Positions 31,217 to 39,807 of a DNA stretch of 42,328 nucleotides are shown here, one piece after another (the stretch's first letter is position 1; each line of letters begins with the position of its first letter). The translations under genes and the position numbers were made by a program. The stretch lies in NCBI GenBank assembly GCA_903893795.1, contig CAITNO010000071.1, positions 1-42,328 of the forward strand, read 5' to 3'. Under the pieces are notes generated by a model. The model worked only from the letters and a program-made list of their open reading frames with translations. It made no database searches and was not told the origin of the DNA. Source of the stretch: Candidatus Hydrogenedentota bacterium. GTDB lineage: Bacteria > Hydrogenedentota > Hydrogenedentia > Hydrogenedentales > CAITNO01.

Positions 31217-33807
31217 GGCGCGGTTTTTCTTGCGCGGCGGAATGTTTCCTCCGCGGCGCGCGCCGCAGCTCGGGATACGGGGCAGTTATTCTCAAGGCAC
31301 CATTGCATGTAGCGTTTGCCACCCTGCAAATCGCCGCTCTTCAGCATGTTTTGAAGATAGGCATCGCACAGATAGGTGCGCAGGCCAATCCTGTCTGTCA
31401 CCGCCTGCAGCGCCGACCTGGCCTCGTCAAAACGGCCCGCACCGGTGAATGCCGAGGCCAGCTTTGCTGAAGCGTAGGGCTGGTCGGCATGGGTATCCGC
31501 AATCTTTCCCCACAGCGCCACCGGGTCCCAGCGATTTGGCTGCCGTTGAATCAGCGCGTCAATCCCGTCATAAATCCGTTGTTCACTGGGATGCCAGCGG
31601 AGCGATTCCCGGTAGCGTGTCAATGCCGCTTCCGGTTCCTCGGTCCGTGTGCATGCTTTTGTCCAGAATGCGTCGAGGCGTCCCTCAAGCGTGGTGGTGC
31701 CGTGCCCGCGAAATGCGGCGCTGTCCGGGGGGAGCCACAGGTAGGGCAGCAGGCTCATGGACTCTGCATTGCTCACCCGCCAAAGGGCCTTCACGCATCC
31801 CGCGTCGTGCTCAGCCACGGAAACGCCAAGAAAGCGGCCCCGCTTCCATGGGACAGGCCCGGAGTAAATGGTCAGCTTGCCCTCCGGCGGCGGGACGGCT
31901 GAAATTTCGTAGACAGGGAAGTAGAACTTTACGGTGCCGCCATTTCCCTCCGGCGGCGGTTCCACTTTGACGGTATGGGTGAAGTTGTTGCCTGACACCT
32001 GGCGGTCATATTCGACGGTGACCGGGATCAGCTTCCCTCCGGTGTCGATCTCCACGGCCAGGTACTCCCACGAAGCCTCCATGGTCGGCCGGGTTTCCGA
32101 ATCTTCCAGCCCCTTGGGACGATGGACGGGTTGAATCATCACCCGTCCGCCCGCAGTGTCGCGGGTGGTCTCCAAGGCTTCCAAGGGTGCCTTGGCGCAG
32201 GACTGCACCATGCGGCCCACCCGCGCATGCTGCCACGCGCGCGCCGCGACCAGGGGCAGCGCGAGTGCTGCGGCGACGATAACAGCAAACGCGCCGGCTT
32301 GGACAATGCGCAGTGCCGCGGGGCGCAGGGTAAAGGCAGCCTTTGCCCGCCGCCCGCGCAACCACCGGGCAAGCGCCGTAAAGCCGCGTCCGGCCGCGGC
32401 CAGCAGAAAGGCGGCGGCCCACCACGGCATGAACGTGAGGTGAAACGCGTGGCGGTATTGGAAAAGCAGGCTCGTGTATCCGCCGAAATAGAGGAGGGCA
32501 AAGGTTGCAACGAGCGCGCCGCGCAGGTCATATGCCCCAATGAGCACCAGGGCCAGCACGGCATAGATCAGTCCCCACCGCTCAAAATGGGCCGCAACCG
32601 GTGTATAGAGGCGAACCAAGCCGCGCATCCAGTCATTGTCCATGCCTTTTGCATAAACCATCTGGCGGGGGAGTTCATTGGGCACCCGGAACACGGCCGC
32701 CACGGCGGCATAGCTTCTGTCAATCAGGTCGGCGGGGAATTCCCGGGCCACCTCGAGAAACATGCGCCGGCCGGCCCGGCCATAGGCGGGGCTCAGATAG
32801 TTGTCCATGGGGGCGCTGTCGCCATGGCGGCGCGCATAGGTGTTGACCACCGAATGAACCAGATTGTCGTCGGGTTTGGGCAGCAGCGAATAAGATGCGC
32901 CGGAGAAATCCAGGCTCGACTCCGTTTCCACACTGAGTCCCTGGAAAAGGGTGTGGCTCGACACCGCGCCCTCATCCAGATTGATGGCGCGCAGGATGGG
33001 CGTGCCGGCCGCAAAGAATGCCGCAAGCAGCACGGCGGGCAGGGCGGGACGCATCCACCAGCGCAATGGCGCCGAGCCCCTGGCAAGCAGCGCTGCGGCC
33101 AGTGCGGGCGATACGGCGATCATGGCGTCCTGGCGGAACCCCAGACCGAAGCCCAGCAACAGGCCCAAGGCCGCTGCCAGGCCAAACAGGCTCCTCAGCG
33201 ACCTCGGTGTTGCGGCAAGCAGGGCCGACAGATACAGGGCGCCCAGAATGAACGGCGCCTTGGAGAAATCGCGAATGGACACCGTCATGCCAAGCATCGG
33301 CGGAGAGCACATGACGGCCAGCGAAAACAGGGCCGCCAGCATTCGGCCCATGCCGAGACGGAAGAGGCCGTACAGGAACGCTGTGGCAGCCACGAAGAGC
33401 GCCAAAGGAACCAGTTTTATGCTTTGCCACGAAATGCCGAAACAGCGCCAGACCACACCCACCGCCGTCATGAGATAATAATGGGTCTGGCAGAAGGGGC
33501 TGAGGTCCCACACTTTGAATCTTTCCGGGATGTCCGCCGGATTGAAAGTAACGGTTCTCATGCGCAGGAAATCGGACAGCGCCGGTATATCCATCTCCGC
33601 AGGACAAACCATGCCCTTTCCAGAAGCGAACATGACGGAGGGGGAGAAGGCGGCCAAGACATCGGAATGGTCGGGCCCCAGCGGACCCACCACGCCAAAC
33701 AGGAAATAGCCGCACACAGCGGCGGCCCCAAGCATGACCAGAAGAAGCGTCACCCATTCCATGCGCCGGGACACGAAAGCGTAAAACCTGTTGAACCCAT
33801 AATCCAT
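31213..33807 (-). CDS. Large polytopic membrane protein with extracytoplasmic C-terminal domain
   Basis: An 864-residue protein I do not recognise to a named family. The N-terminal hydrophobic half has about ten membrane segments beginning WVTLLLVMLGAAAVCGYFLFG, with an acidic GPDHSDVLAAFSP motif in the first long loop; this resembles GT-C-fold glycosyltransferases without proving it. The C-terminal half is a soluble domain rich in beta strands, then a TPR-like helical tail (residues about 770-860). It overlaps the GT39-like gene by 4 bp, so the two proteins are probably made together and act in one pathway. The 63-bp gap to the nucleotidyltransferase gene suggests co-transcription. Confidence 0.7.
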   Translation of the reverse strand: MDYGFNRFYAFVSRRMEWVTLLLVMLGAAAVCGYFLFGVVGPLGPDHSDVLAAFSPSVMFASGKGMVCPAEMDIPALSDFLRMRTVTFNPADIPERFKVWDLSPFCQTHYYLMTAVGVVWRCFGISWQSIKLVPLALFVAATAFLYGLFRLGMGRMLAALFSLAVMCSPPMLGMTVSIRDFSKAPFILGALYLSALLAATPRSLRSLFGLAAALGLLLGFGLGFRQDAMIAVSPALAAALLARGSAPLRWWMRPALPAVLLAAFFAAGTPILRAINLDEGAVSSHTLFQGLSVETESSLDFSGASYSLLPKPDDNLVHSVVNTYARRHGDSAPMDNYLSPAYGRAGRRMFLEVAREFPADLIDRSYAAVAAVFRVPNELPRQMVYAKGMDNDWMRGLVRLYTPVAAHFERWGLIYAVLALVLIGAYDLRGALVATFALLYFGGYTSLLFQYRHAFHLTFMPWWAAAFLLAAAGRGFTALARWLRGRRAKAAFTLRPAALRIVQAGAFAVIVAAALALPLVAARAWQHARVGRMVQSCAKAPLEALETTRDTAGGRVMIQPVHRPKGLEDSETRPTMEASWEYLAVEIDTGGKLIPVTVEYDRQVSGNNFTHTVKVEPPPEGNGGTVKFYFPVYEISAVPPPEGKLTIYSGPVPWKRGRFLGVSVAEHDAGCVKALWRVSNAESMSLLPYLWLPPDSAAFRGHGTTTLEGRLDAFWTKACTRTEEPEAALTRYRESLRWHPSEQRIYDGIDALIQRQPNRWDPVALWGKIADTHADQPYASAKLASAFTGAGRFDEARSALQAVTDRIGLRTYLCDAYLQNMLKSGDLQGGKRYMQWCLENNCPVSRAAARAAEETFRRARKTAP

Positions 33808-33870
33808 TTTGTCAGTTTACCACACAGGGTGAAATCGCAGACGGTGCCGTTCAGCGAAGTGCCCTTCGCG

Positions 33871-34815
33871 TCAGGCCCCTGCGTGAAGCCGGGCGGTACG
33901 GGTGATAACCATGTCGGCAAAGGTGCCGCCGTCATCAATGGTCACGCCGGGCATGACAACACAGCGTTCCAGCCGGGTGGGTTTGGACACGGAAACCCCG
34001 TCACCCAGCACCGTATCCACCAGTTCAACACCTTCGGCCAGTGTGCAGCCGGTCCCGACCAGGGATCTCTTCCCCTCGGCGGCCAGCCGCCGCCGACAGC
34101 AGGTGATCAGGTCGCCGATGTAGGTGATGTTCATGTCCCACTCGACCACGGTCGCGGCGCGCACGGAATAGTCCAAATCGACGAGGATCTGGATTGAGTC
34201 CGTCAGTTCGTATTCGTCCCGGAGCGCCGTGCGCGGCGTGCGCCGGATGGCGTCAAAGATGCGCAGGTCGAAGAGGTACAGTCCGCAGCCCTTGAGGTCG
34301 GTTTCCACAAAGCGCGGCTTTTCAATCACCCGCCGCACCGTGCCGTCGTCGCGCAGGTGCACGCTGAAATTGCGGCGCACCGCCGCCGGGTCGGGCTCGT
34401 GCTTCGTTGCCAGCACGGCGGCGGGATGGTGCTCCTCAAACTCGCGCACCATCCGCCCAAGGTCGGCCACCTCGAAAAAGATGTCGCCAAGCATGAGCAC
34501 GAAGGGCCGGTCGATGTGGGGCTCCAGTTGGCCCACCGCATGGGCAAGGCCCAGGCGCTGCGTCTGCTCGACATAGCGGATGCGCACCCCGTGGGCCGCG
34601 CCATTTCCCAGCGTGGCGGTAATCAGATGCCCCAAATGGCCGATAACGATGATAATCTCGTGGATACCCAGCGCGCGCAACTGCTCAATCTGGTACACCA
34701 GCAGTGGCTTGTTGCAGATCGGCACGATTGGCTTGGGCACCTCCTCGCCGAAGGGGCCCATGCGCGAACCGTGGCCCGCGGCGAGGATGACGCCCAGATA
34801 GGGGGAGGGACTCAT
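33871..34815 (-). CDS. NDP-sugar pyrophosphorylase-like nucleotidyltransferase
   Basis: A 314-residue nucleotidyltransferase. The N-terminal signature LAAGHGSRMGPFGEEVPKP is the nucleotide-binding loop (GxGxRM-like) with the lysine of VPKPIV. LMLGDIFFEV carries the metal-binding aspartate. The C-terminal end has hexapeptide-like repeats (VGTGCTLAEGVELVDTVLGDGVSV), a left-handed beta-helix tail seen in GlmU or RmlA relatives. It would make an NDP-sugar, perhaps feeding the glycosyltransferases downstream. The ATG overlaps the macro-domain gene stop by 4 bp, showing the operon order macro-domain gene, then this gene. Confidence 0.87.
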   Translation of the reverse strand: MSPSPYLGVILAAGHGSRMGPFGEEVPKPIVPICNKPLLVYQIEQLRALGIHEIIIVIGHLGHLITATLGNGAAHGVRIRYVEQTQRLGLAHAVGQLEPHIDRPFVLMLGDIFFEVADLGRMVREFEEHHPAAVLATKHEPDPAAVRRNFSVHLRDDGTVRRVIEKPRFVETDLKGCGLYLFDLRIFDAIRRTPRTALRDEYELTDSIQILVDLDYSVRAATVVEWDMNITYIGDLITCCRRRLAAEGKRSLVGTGCTLAEGVELVDTVLGDGVSVSKPTRLERCVVMPGVTIDDGGTFADMVITRTARLHAGA

Positions 34816-35366
34816 ACCTTGTGTTCCCCGACGCCTGCGGCCCGTTCAATCTGCGCGGAAAACACCTCAAAGGCATGGATGTCAAAGAGCACAAAGCGGA
34901 CCAGGTCCAGTCCGGGATGCTCGGCGACAAATTCAACCACCGTGTTCGCGGCGACATGCGCCGCCTCATCAACGGGGTAGCCAAAGGTGCCGCAACTGAC
35001 CGCCGGAAACGCCACGGACTTCAGCCCGTTCTCCAGGGCAATCTCGAGGCTGCGCCGGTGGCAGGAGGCAAGCCGCCGCGCCGCGTTCTGCCCCGATTCA
35101 CTGTAGACCGGGCCGACCGTGTGGATGACATGCTTCGCGGGCAGTCGGTAGCCCCGCGTCATTTTTGCGTCGCCCGTGTCGCAGCCGTGCAGTATCTTGC
35201 ATTCGGCCAGCAGTTCCGGTCCGGCCGCCTGGTGGATGGCGCCATCCACGCCGCCACCGCCCAACAAAGTGTGCTTTGCGGCGTTCACAATCGCGTCCAC
35301 CCGCTCATGGGTGATGTCGCCCTGCACCGTTTCAATGCGCGCACCATTGACCGTCACACTCGCCAT
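34812..35366 (-). CDS. Macro-domain ADP-ribose/O-acetyl-ADP-ribose hydrolase
   Basis: A 184-residue single macro domain. GDITHERVDAIVNAAKHTLLGGGGVDGAIHQAAG contains the invariant asparagine and the glycine-rich ADP-ribose loop. AFPAVSCGTFGYPVDEAA is the second binding loop with the conserved GxFG-type turn. This is the MacroD/YmdB type, which removes O-acetyl-ADP-ribose or ADP-ribose from proteins. It sits between argH (12 bp) and the nucleotidyltransferase (4-bp overlap). A link to NAD+-using toxins such as RES is a possibility only. Confidence 0.92.
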   Translation of the reverse strand: MASVTVNGARIETVQGDITHERVDAIVNAAKHTLLGGGGVDGAIHQAAGPELLAECKILHGCDTGDAKMTRGYRLPAKHVIHTVGPVYSESGQNAARRLASCHRRSLEIALENGLKSVAFPAVSCGTFGYPVDEAAHVAANTVVEFVAEHPGLDLVRFVLFDIHAFEVFSAQIERAAGVGEHKV

Positions 35367-35377
35367 GCCATGCCTCC

Positions 35378-36754
35378 TTATTTGTCGAGCCTGCGCCGGG
35401 CTTTCGCCAGCGCCGCGCGCACCCGCCGCGGCGCGGTGCCGCCCAGATTGTCGCGCTGGGCCACAATGGTCTCCGGGCGGATGGCCGCATAGAGGTCTTT
35501 TTCAAATGCGCCGGAGAACACGCGGTATTCCTCCAGCGGCAGTTCGCAGAGCGTCCTGCCCAGTTCGATGCAGCGGCGCACAATCCGGCCGATGACGCCG
35601 TGGGCCTCGCGGAAAGCCACCCCCTTGCGCACGAGATAGTCGGCAAGATCGGTCGCTTCCATGAATCCCTCGCGCATCGCCCGGGTAATCGCGTCGCGCC
35701 GCACCGAAATGCTGGGGATCATGGCGGCATAGACCGCCAGGCACAGCCGCGTCGTGTCGGCCGCGTGGAACACCGGTTCCTTGTCCTCCTGCAAATCGCG
35801 GTTGTAGGTGAGGGGCAGGCCCTTCACCAGAGTCAGCAGCGCCGTCAAATCGCCGTAGACGCGGGCCGTCTTGCCGCGCACCAGTTCGGCCACGTCGGGG
35901 TTCTTTTTCTGCGGCATGATGCTCGACCCCGTGGTGAAGGCATCGCCGATTTCGACAAACCCGAACTCCTGGCTTGACCAGAGGATCAGTTCCTCGCTCA
36001 TTCGCGACAGGTGCATCATCACGAGGGAGCAGTCCGCGCAGAACTCTATCAGATAGTCCCGGTCGGACACGGCGTCCATGCTGTTGGCCGACACCGCCTC
36101 GAAACCCAGTTCGCGGGCGACGGCTTCGCGGTCGATGGGGTAGGGCGTGCCCGCCAGCGCCGCCGAACCCAGCGGCATCACGTTGACCCGTTTCCGCATT
36201 TCGCGGAAACGTTCCCGGTCGCGCTGGAACATCTCCACATAGGCGAGCAAATGGTGGGCCAGCAGCACCGGCTGGGCGTGCTGCAAATGGGTGAACCCCG
36301 GCAGAATGACGTCCAGATGCCGCTCGGCAAAGCCGATCAGCGCCTCCTGCACATCCCGCAGCAGCGCAATAATCGCATCCACCTGGTCGCGCGTCCACAG
36401 GCGCATATCGGTGGAAATCTGGTCGTTGCGGCTCCGCGCCGTGTGCAGGCGCTTGCCCGCCTCGCCCGTGCGCCGCACCAGTTCGGCCTCAATGTTGGTG
36501 TGGACATCCTCCAGGCTGAGGTCCCAGGTCATTTGGCCCCCGTCGATGTCCTTCGCGATGGCGGCAAGCCCCTTCACAATGGCCGCAACGTCCCGCTTGG
36601 GGATGATGCCCTGCACGCCCAGCATGTGCGCGTGCGCGATGCTCGCCCGGATGTCCCATGGCGCGAGCCGCGCGTCAAAAGACACCGATTCGCCCAGCGC
36701 CTCCACCAGCGCGTCGGTTTGGCCCTCAAATCGGCCACCCCACAGTTTTGACAT
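35378..36754 (-). CDS. argH: Argininosuccinate lyase
   Basis: A 458-residue ArgH, the same length as typical bacterial enzymes. It splits argininosuccinate to arginine and fumarate. Markers are KLWGGRFEGQTD at the start, HTARSRNDQISTDMRLW, FTHLQHAQPVLLAHHL with the catalytic histidine, and the superfamily signature GSSIMPQKKNPD. No other arginine gene is nearby. It is translated right after a 56-residue gene and before the macro-domain gene, all on the minus strand. Confidence 0.97.
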   Translation of the reverse strand: MSKLWGGRFEGQTDALVEALGESVSFDARLAPWDIRASIAHAHMLGVQGIIPKRDVAAIVKGLAAIAKDIDGGQMTWDLSLEDVHTNIEAELVRRTGEAGKRLHTARSRNDQISTDMRLWTRDQVDAIIALLRDVQEALIGFAERHLDVILPGFTHLQHAQPVLLAHHLLAYVEMFQRDRERFREMRKRVNVMPLGSAALAGTPYPIDREAVARELGFEAVSANSMDAVSDRDYLIEFCADCSLVMMHLSRMSEELILWSSQEFGFVEIGDAFTTGSSIMPQKKNPDVAELVRGKTARVYGDLTALLTLVKGLPLTYNRDLQEDKEPVFHAADTTRLCLAVYAAMIPSISVRRDAITRAMREGFMEATDLADYLVRKGVAFREAHGVIGRIVRRCIELGRTLCELPLEEYRVFSGAFEKDLYAAIRPETIVAQRDNLGGTAPRRVRAALAKARRRLDK

Positions 36755-36798
36755 GTGCGCGTGTTCCTTCCGTAGTCTGTCGCGGCGCGGTGCGCCGC

Positions 36799-36969
36799 TT
36801 ACTTCTGCTTCTTGGGCTCCGAAGCCTTCTTTATGATGGCGTCGACCTGCTTGAGAATCGTCGCCGTCACCTCTTTGCGGTGCGCTTCCGAAATCTTGTA
36901 ATGATGGGCGTGCTCCAGCAGCTCCATCGTGTGCACCGCCACCTGGTACGCAAAATCATGCACTTTCAT
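36799..36969 (-). CDS. Small helical protein, 56 residues, upstream of argH
   Basis: A short open frame with a strong ribosome site (GAGGAGG, about 4 nt before the ATG at 36967-36969). The 56 residues start MKVHDFAYQVAVHTMELLEH, are histidine-rich in the first half, and end in a lysine-rich tail (EPKKQK). It reads as two amphipathic helices, without membrane segment or cysteine. The gene is 44 bp before argH on the same strand, so probably the same operon. I do not recognise a family. Histidines could bind metal or nucleic acid, but this is speculation. Confidence 0.7.
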   Translation of the reverse strand: MKVHDFAYQVAVHTMELLEHAHHYKISEAHRKEVTATILKQVDAIIKKASEPKKQK

Positions 36970-37757
36970 AACGCCTCCTCGGCCGCATTCCCGCAGCCCG
37001 CACGCATAGATTCGCAGACCGGGCGCGGAGATTCAAATTACGCATCCTATTGGGCTCCCAATCGCCGGATAGGAGGTGCCGCATCCGCTGGGGCACCATC
37101 CCGGTATATCCCTGCCGGGGGGCCAGAAGCGGTTCAGTCTGTATTTTGGTTTTTGCAGTCCAGACAAGGGTCGTTTTGGCCCTGTTTTGCGCCTGGAATT
37201 CCGGTTTTCTTGGCGTGCAGCCTCTCGCATGCCCGCTGGCCCGGGGCGCTCATCGCCGTCGGCAGTGCCGGCGGCACCCAGGGGCCCGGTGAATCCAGCC
37301 ACCGAAATGCCGACCTCAACCAGCTTTACCCGAATCGCCCCCTGCGCCATCATGATTTCACTTCGTTGGTGTTGCCCTGGATTCGTGCCGGAGACCCTTT
37401 GAACCCGCATTCTGTCAATGCGGTTCACCAGCGAGGTCCTTTTATTTGGTTCCTTACCCGGCGATTAGGGGAGAGTGGAGATACTTGCAGCCGTTGGGAT
37501 CAGACCTCTATACTGGGAATGGTTACTAACGGGAAGTACGCAATGCCTCTTCGGCAATTCCGGACACTTTCGCGGGAACAGACCGACCGCCCCGGGCCAA
37601 GCCAGGACGGAATGCAGCGCAACCAAACCCCTTGGAGAGCCTGCCAAGAGATAATCCATGCACACTTTTTGCACAATTGGGCGTATTTTCCCGAATTGCA
37701 TTGATGCGGGCGTTTATCCCCGGATCTGGTAAACTGGGGCACCTCTAATCCAATTGG
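36970..37757. other. Long non-coding stretch without a recognised gene
   Basis: No convincing gene was found between the 56-residue gene and the IS200/IS605-like element. Open frames on both strands (for example 37033-37428 minus) have no recognisable domain, start signal or codon pattern, and break off. The area may hold an old degraded gene and the regulatory region of the argH operon near 36970-37030. Confidence 0.5.
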
Positions 37758-38085
37758 GAGTTCCCCCGGCTCTGCCGGGGTGGCAGTAAGAGTTTGACAT
37801 TTCCGGGAGTCTGTTGCGACACGCAGGGCGAGTGCGGATGGCACCCGAGACGCGTTGGCGAAGCGCGACGCGTCTTCTTGAAAGATGCCAGAGCGGGGCG
37901 TTACAGACCAGTACAGACGCGCGGATGAGAAAGCGAACTGCTGATTAAGACAGTTGAACCGGGGGTGATGACTCAACCCCACGAGGGCTGTAAACCGGGG
38001 CGAGGACTTTACTCTCTCGCCCAGCCGCTTTGAGCGGCTCAGAACATAAAGCCCCCGGCTTTGCCGGGGGATATTTACTGCGGAC
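37758..38085. mobile_element. Non-autonomous IS200/IS605-like element without transposase
   Basis: The two ends carry nearly the same hairpin: CCCCGGC-TCT-GCCGGGG at 37764-37780 and CCCCCGGC-TTT-GCCGGGGG at 38052-38070. These GC-rich hairpins with a pyrimidine-rich triplet loop are characteristic of IS200/IS605-family and IscB/HEARO element ends (from memory). Outward sequences GCAGTAA (37783) and TTACTGC (38075) are inverted. No TnpA, TnpB or IscB gene lies inside. The radical SAM gene begins 24 bp after the right edge, so the element may have brought or disturbed its promoter. Confidence 0.6.
37801..38045 (+). ncRNA. Structured RNA of omega-RNA/HEARO type, orphan
   Basis: Three nested helices can be drawn: GTCTGT (37809-37814) with ACAGAC (37903-37908), inside it TGGCA (37839-37843) with TGCCA (37886-37890), and innermost GACGCGT (37849-37855) with ACGCGTC (37868-37874). 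Further hairpins follow: GGGGT with ACCCC (37962-37980), CGAG with CTCG (38001-38019) and AGCCGC-TTTGA-GCGGCT (38022-38038). Many paired segments in a non-coding mobile element suggest a guide-type RNA like those of TnpB or IscB. The strand is inferred from the direction of similar elements and is uncertain. Confidence 0.5.
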
Positions 38086-38108
38086 ACGTTGGCACTCAGG
38101 AGCAGGAC

Positions 38109-39485
38109 ATGCGAGTTCTATTGCTAAACAGTTGCGCCGTTTCACATACAACGGATACGCTTCAGCGCGATTATCTTTCAATAAACCCGGGCATAGCCTC
38201 TATTGCCAGCCATCTTCGTTCCCTCGGAGTAGAGGTCGTTGTCCTTGATCCTCGCCTAGAAAAGCTTCAGGCGCCAGAAGTTGCAGAGCGCATTGCGACA
38301 CTGGCGACTGAATATGTGGGGTACTCGGCCATCACGGAGGAAATTCACGACGCGGCTGAGATTGCGGCTGAAGTGAAGAAAAGGCGGCCCGGTATAGTGA
38401 ATATTGTGGGGGGCTGTCACGCGGGGGCTCTGCCCGTGGAAACATTGCGGCAATTCTCCGGGTTTGACATTGCAGTACAGGGTGAAGGCGAGTTGCCTTT
38501 CGCTGATATTGTTCGCGGGACGCCCCCCGAAAACATCGCAGAGATAGCGTTTCGAACCGCTGGGGGGGAAGCTGTCTTCACTGCGGGACATCGGGTTCTT
38601 GTCGAGCTTGACGATCTTCCGTTTCCAGCGTGGGACTTGTATCAGGTGTCCCGATACCGTCCACCGATGATGGTGGAACTCGTTCGTGCATGCCCCTACG
38701 GGTGCAATTTCTGTTTTCATGCTGTCGGCAGGCAGGTCCACTACAAATCGCCCGCAAGGGCGCTGGATGAAATAGAGCACTGTGTGGAGCGCTACGGAAT
38801 CCGCTTCCTGTATCTTTCCACGAACGGCACCTGGCCCCTCGGGCGTGCGCACTGTGAGCAGATCTGTGAGGGCATGTTATCGCGCGGTTTGAAAATACGG
38901 TGGGCAACTTCCACCCGCGTGGACCTTGTGGACCCCGAACTGCTTGCCCTGATGCGGCGCGCCGGTTGCGACATGATTGATTTCGGAATTGAAACCGCAA
39001 GTGCAGAAATGCTCGGATTGTGCCGGAAGGGAACCTCGCATGAAGCAATCATTAGCAGCGTCGAGGCGTGCCACAGGCTGGGCTTGGACGTTGAACTGAA
39101 CTTCCTTCTTGGTCTGCCGCACGAGAGCAATGAGACGCTGAAGCAAACGAGAGACTTGGTACGACGACTGCGCCGATTTTCAACCATAGCCAATTTTCAT
39201 CTCTTGGTTCCCTTTCCCGGCACAGAGGTGTATGAAATGGCACTCAGAAACGAGGCCGGGTTGCGCATTATCCACAATGACTGGCGGAAGTACACGGTGC
39301 AGCGCGGGGGGGTCTTGGCCTACGATAATTTTTCACAGGAAGACTTGCATGCATGGCAGGCCAGGATGTACAGGTGTTACTATTTTTCATTCAGAAAGTT
39401 CTTGCAGGTCCTGCGCTCACCAAACGCCCGTGAGATGATTTCCCCGAGTCGCCTTCTCTATATGATTAGGAGCATGTTCCTCTAG
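38109..39485 (+). CDS. B12-binding-domain radical SAM protein
   Basis: A 458-residue protein. The first 130 residues form a cobalamin-binding-like Rossmann domain (MRVLLLNSCAVSH...LRSLGVEVVVLD, then IVNIVGGCHA and AVQGEGELPF). The radical SAM core has the CxxxCxxC cluster motif in ACPYGCNFCFHAVG at Cys195, Cys199 and Cys202, followed by TNGTWPLGRAHCEQI and IDFGIETASAEML. The class includes methyltransferases, ring contractases and lipid or natural-product enzymes. The ATG at 38109 has AGGAG 6 nt upstream; 38061 is an upstream in-frame ATG that lies in the mobile-element hairpin and is rejected. A glycosyltransferase gene follows 322 bp later. Substrate unknown. Confidence 0.9.
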   Translation: MRVLLLNSCAVSHTTDTLQRDYLSINPGIASIASHLRSLGVEVVVLDPRLEKLQAPEVAERIATLATEYVGYSAITEEIHDAAEIAAEVKKRRPGIVNIVGGCHAGALPVETLRQFSGFDIAVQGEGELPFADIVRGTPPENIAEIAFRTAGGEAVFTAGHRVLVELDDLPFPAWDLYQVSRYRPPMMVELVRACPYGCNFCFHAVGRQVHYKSPARALDEIEHCVERYGIRFLYLSTNGTWPLGRAHCEQICEGMLSRGLKIRWATSTRVDLVDPELLALMRRAGCDMIDFGIETASAEMLGLCRKGTSHEAIISSVEACHRLGLDVELNFLLGLPHESNETLKQTRDLVRRLRRFSTIANFHLLVPFPGTEVYEMALRNEAGLRIIHNDWRKYTVQRGGVLAYDNFSQEDLHAWQARMYRCYYFSFRKFLQVLRSPNAREMISPSRLLYMIRSMFL

Positions 39486-39807
39486 ATTCATTGTGCTCAG
39501 GACGCTGTCTTGCCACCGCCTTTTATTCCTGCCGATGAACTGTTAAGATTTCGGTGCCGGACGGTGCTCTGCAGAACCGAATTGTGGGGCCTGATTGCCT
39601 GGGATGGCAGTTCCGGCGTTGGTCGAAAGCACTTCTTGTAGGGCCATAAGATGCTCGACTGTGTGAATCGCCATCTGCAGGAAGGCGATTCAGGCGGCGG
39701 AAGGGTATCTTGCCTGACATGAAACCTAAGCCAATGCGATCCAGGCCAGTCCGTTTAATATGTTATGACTTGAGTGACCAGGAGCCACCTTAGGAAGAGA
39801 ACCTTAT
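39486..39807. other. Intergenic region with one hairpin
   Basis: No gene seen. A perfect 8-bp inverted repeat, GAATCGCC (39665-39672) and GGCGATTC (39684-39691), could form a hairpin. The ribosome site AGGAAGAGA before the ATG at 39808 lies at the right end. An open frame on the minus strand (39523-39720) has no support. Confidence 0.5.

Noticed and set aside
32122..34197. 691-codon plus-strand open frame opposite the large membrane protein and nucleotidyltransferase
   Set aside because: It spans two genes on the other strand, has no domain, and its glutamine/glycine/histidine-rich composition is a typical antisense artefact.
37500..38087. 195-codon minus-strand open frame over the mobile element
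   Set aside because: It runs through the hairpins and structured RNA and shows only artefact-like composition. Similar spurious proteins are common over such elements.
36970..39807. tRNA or rRNA gene in the gene-poor parts
   Set aside because: I looked for a T-loop (GGTTCRANYCC) with matching acceptor stems and saw none with cloverleaf pairing.
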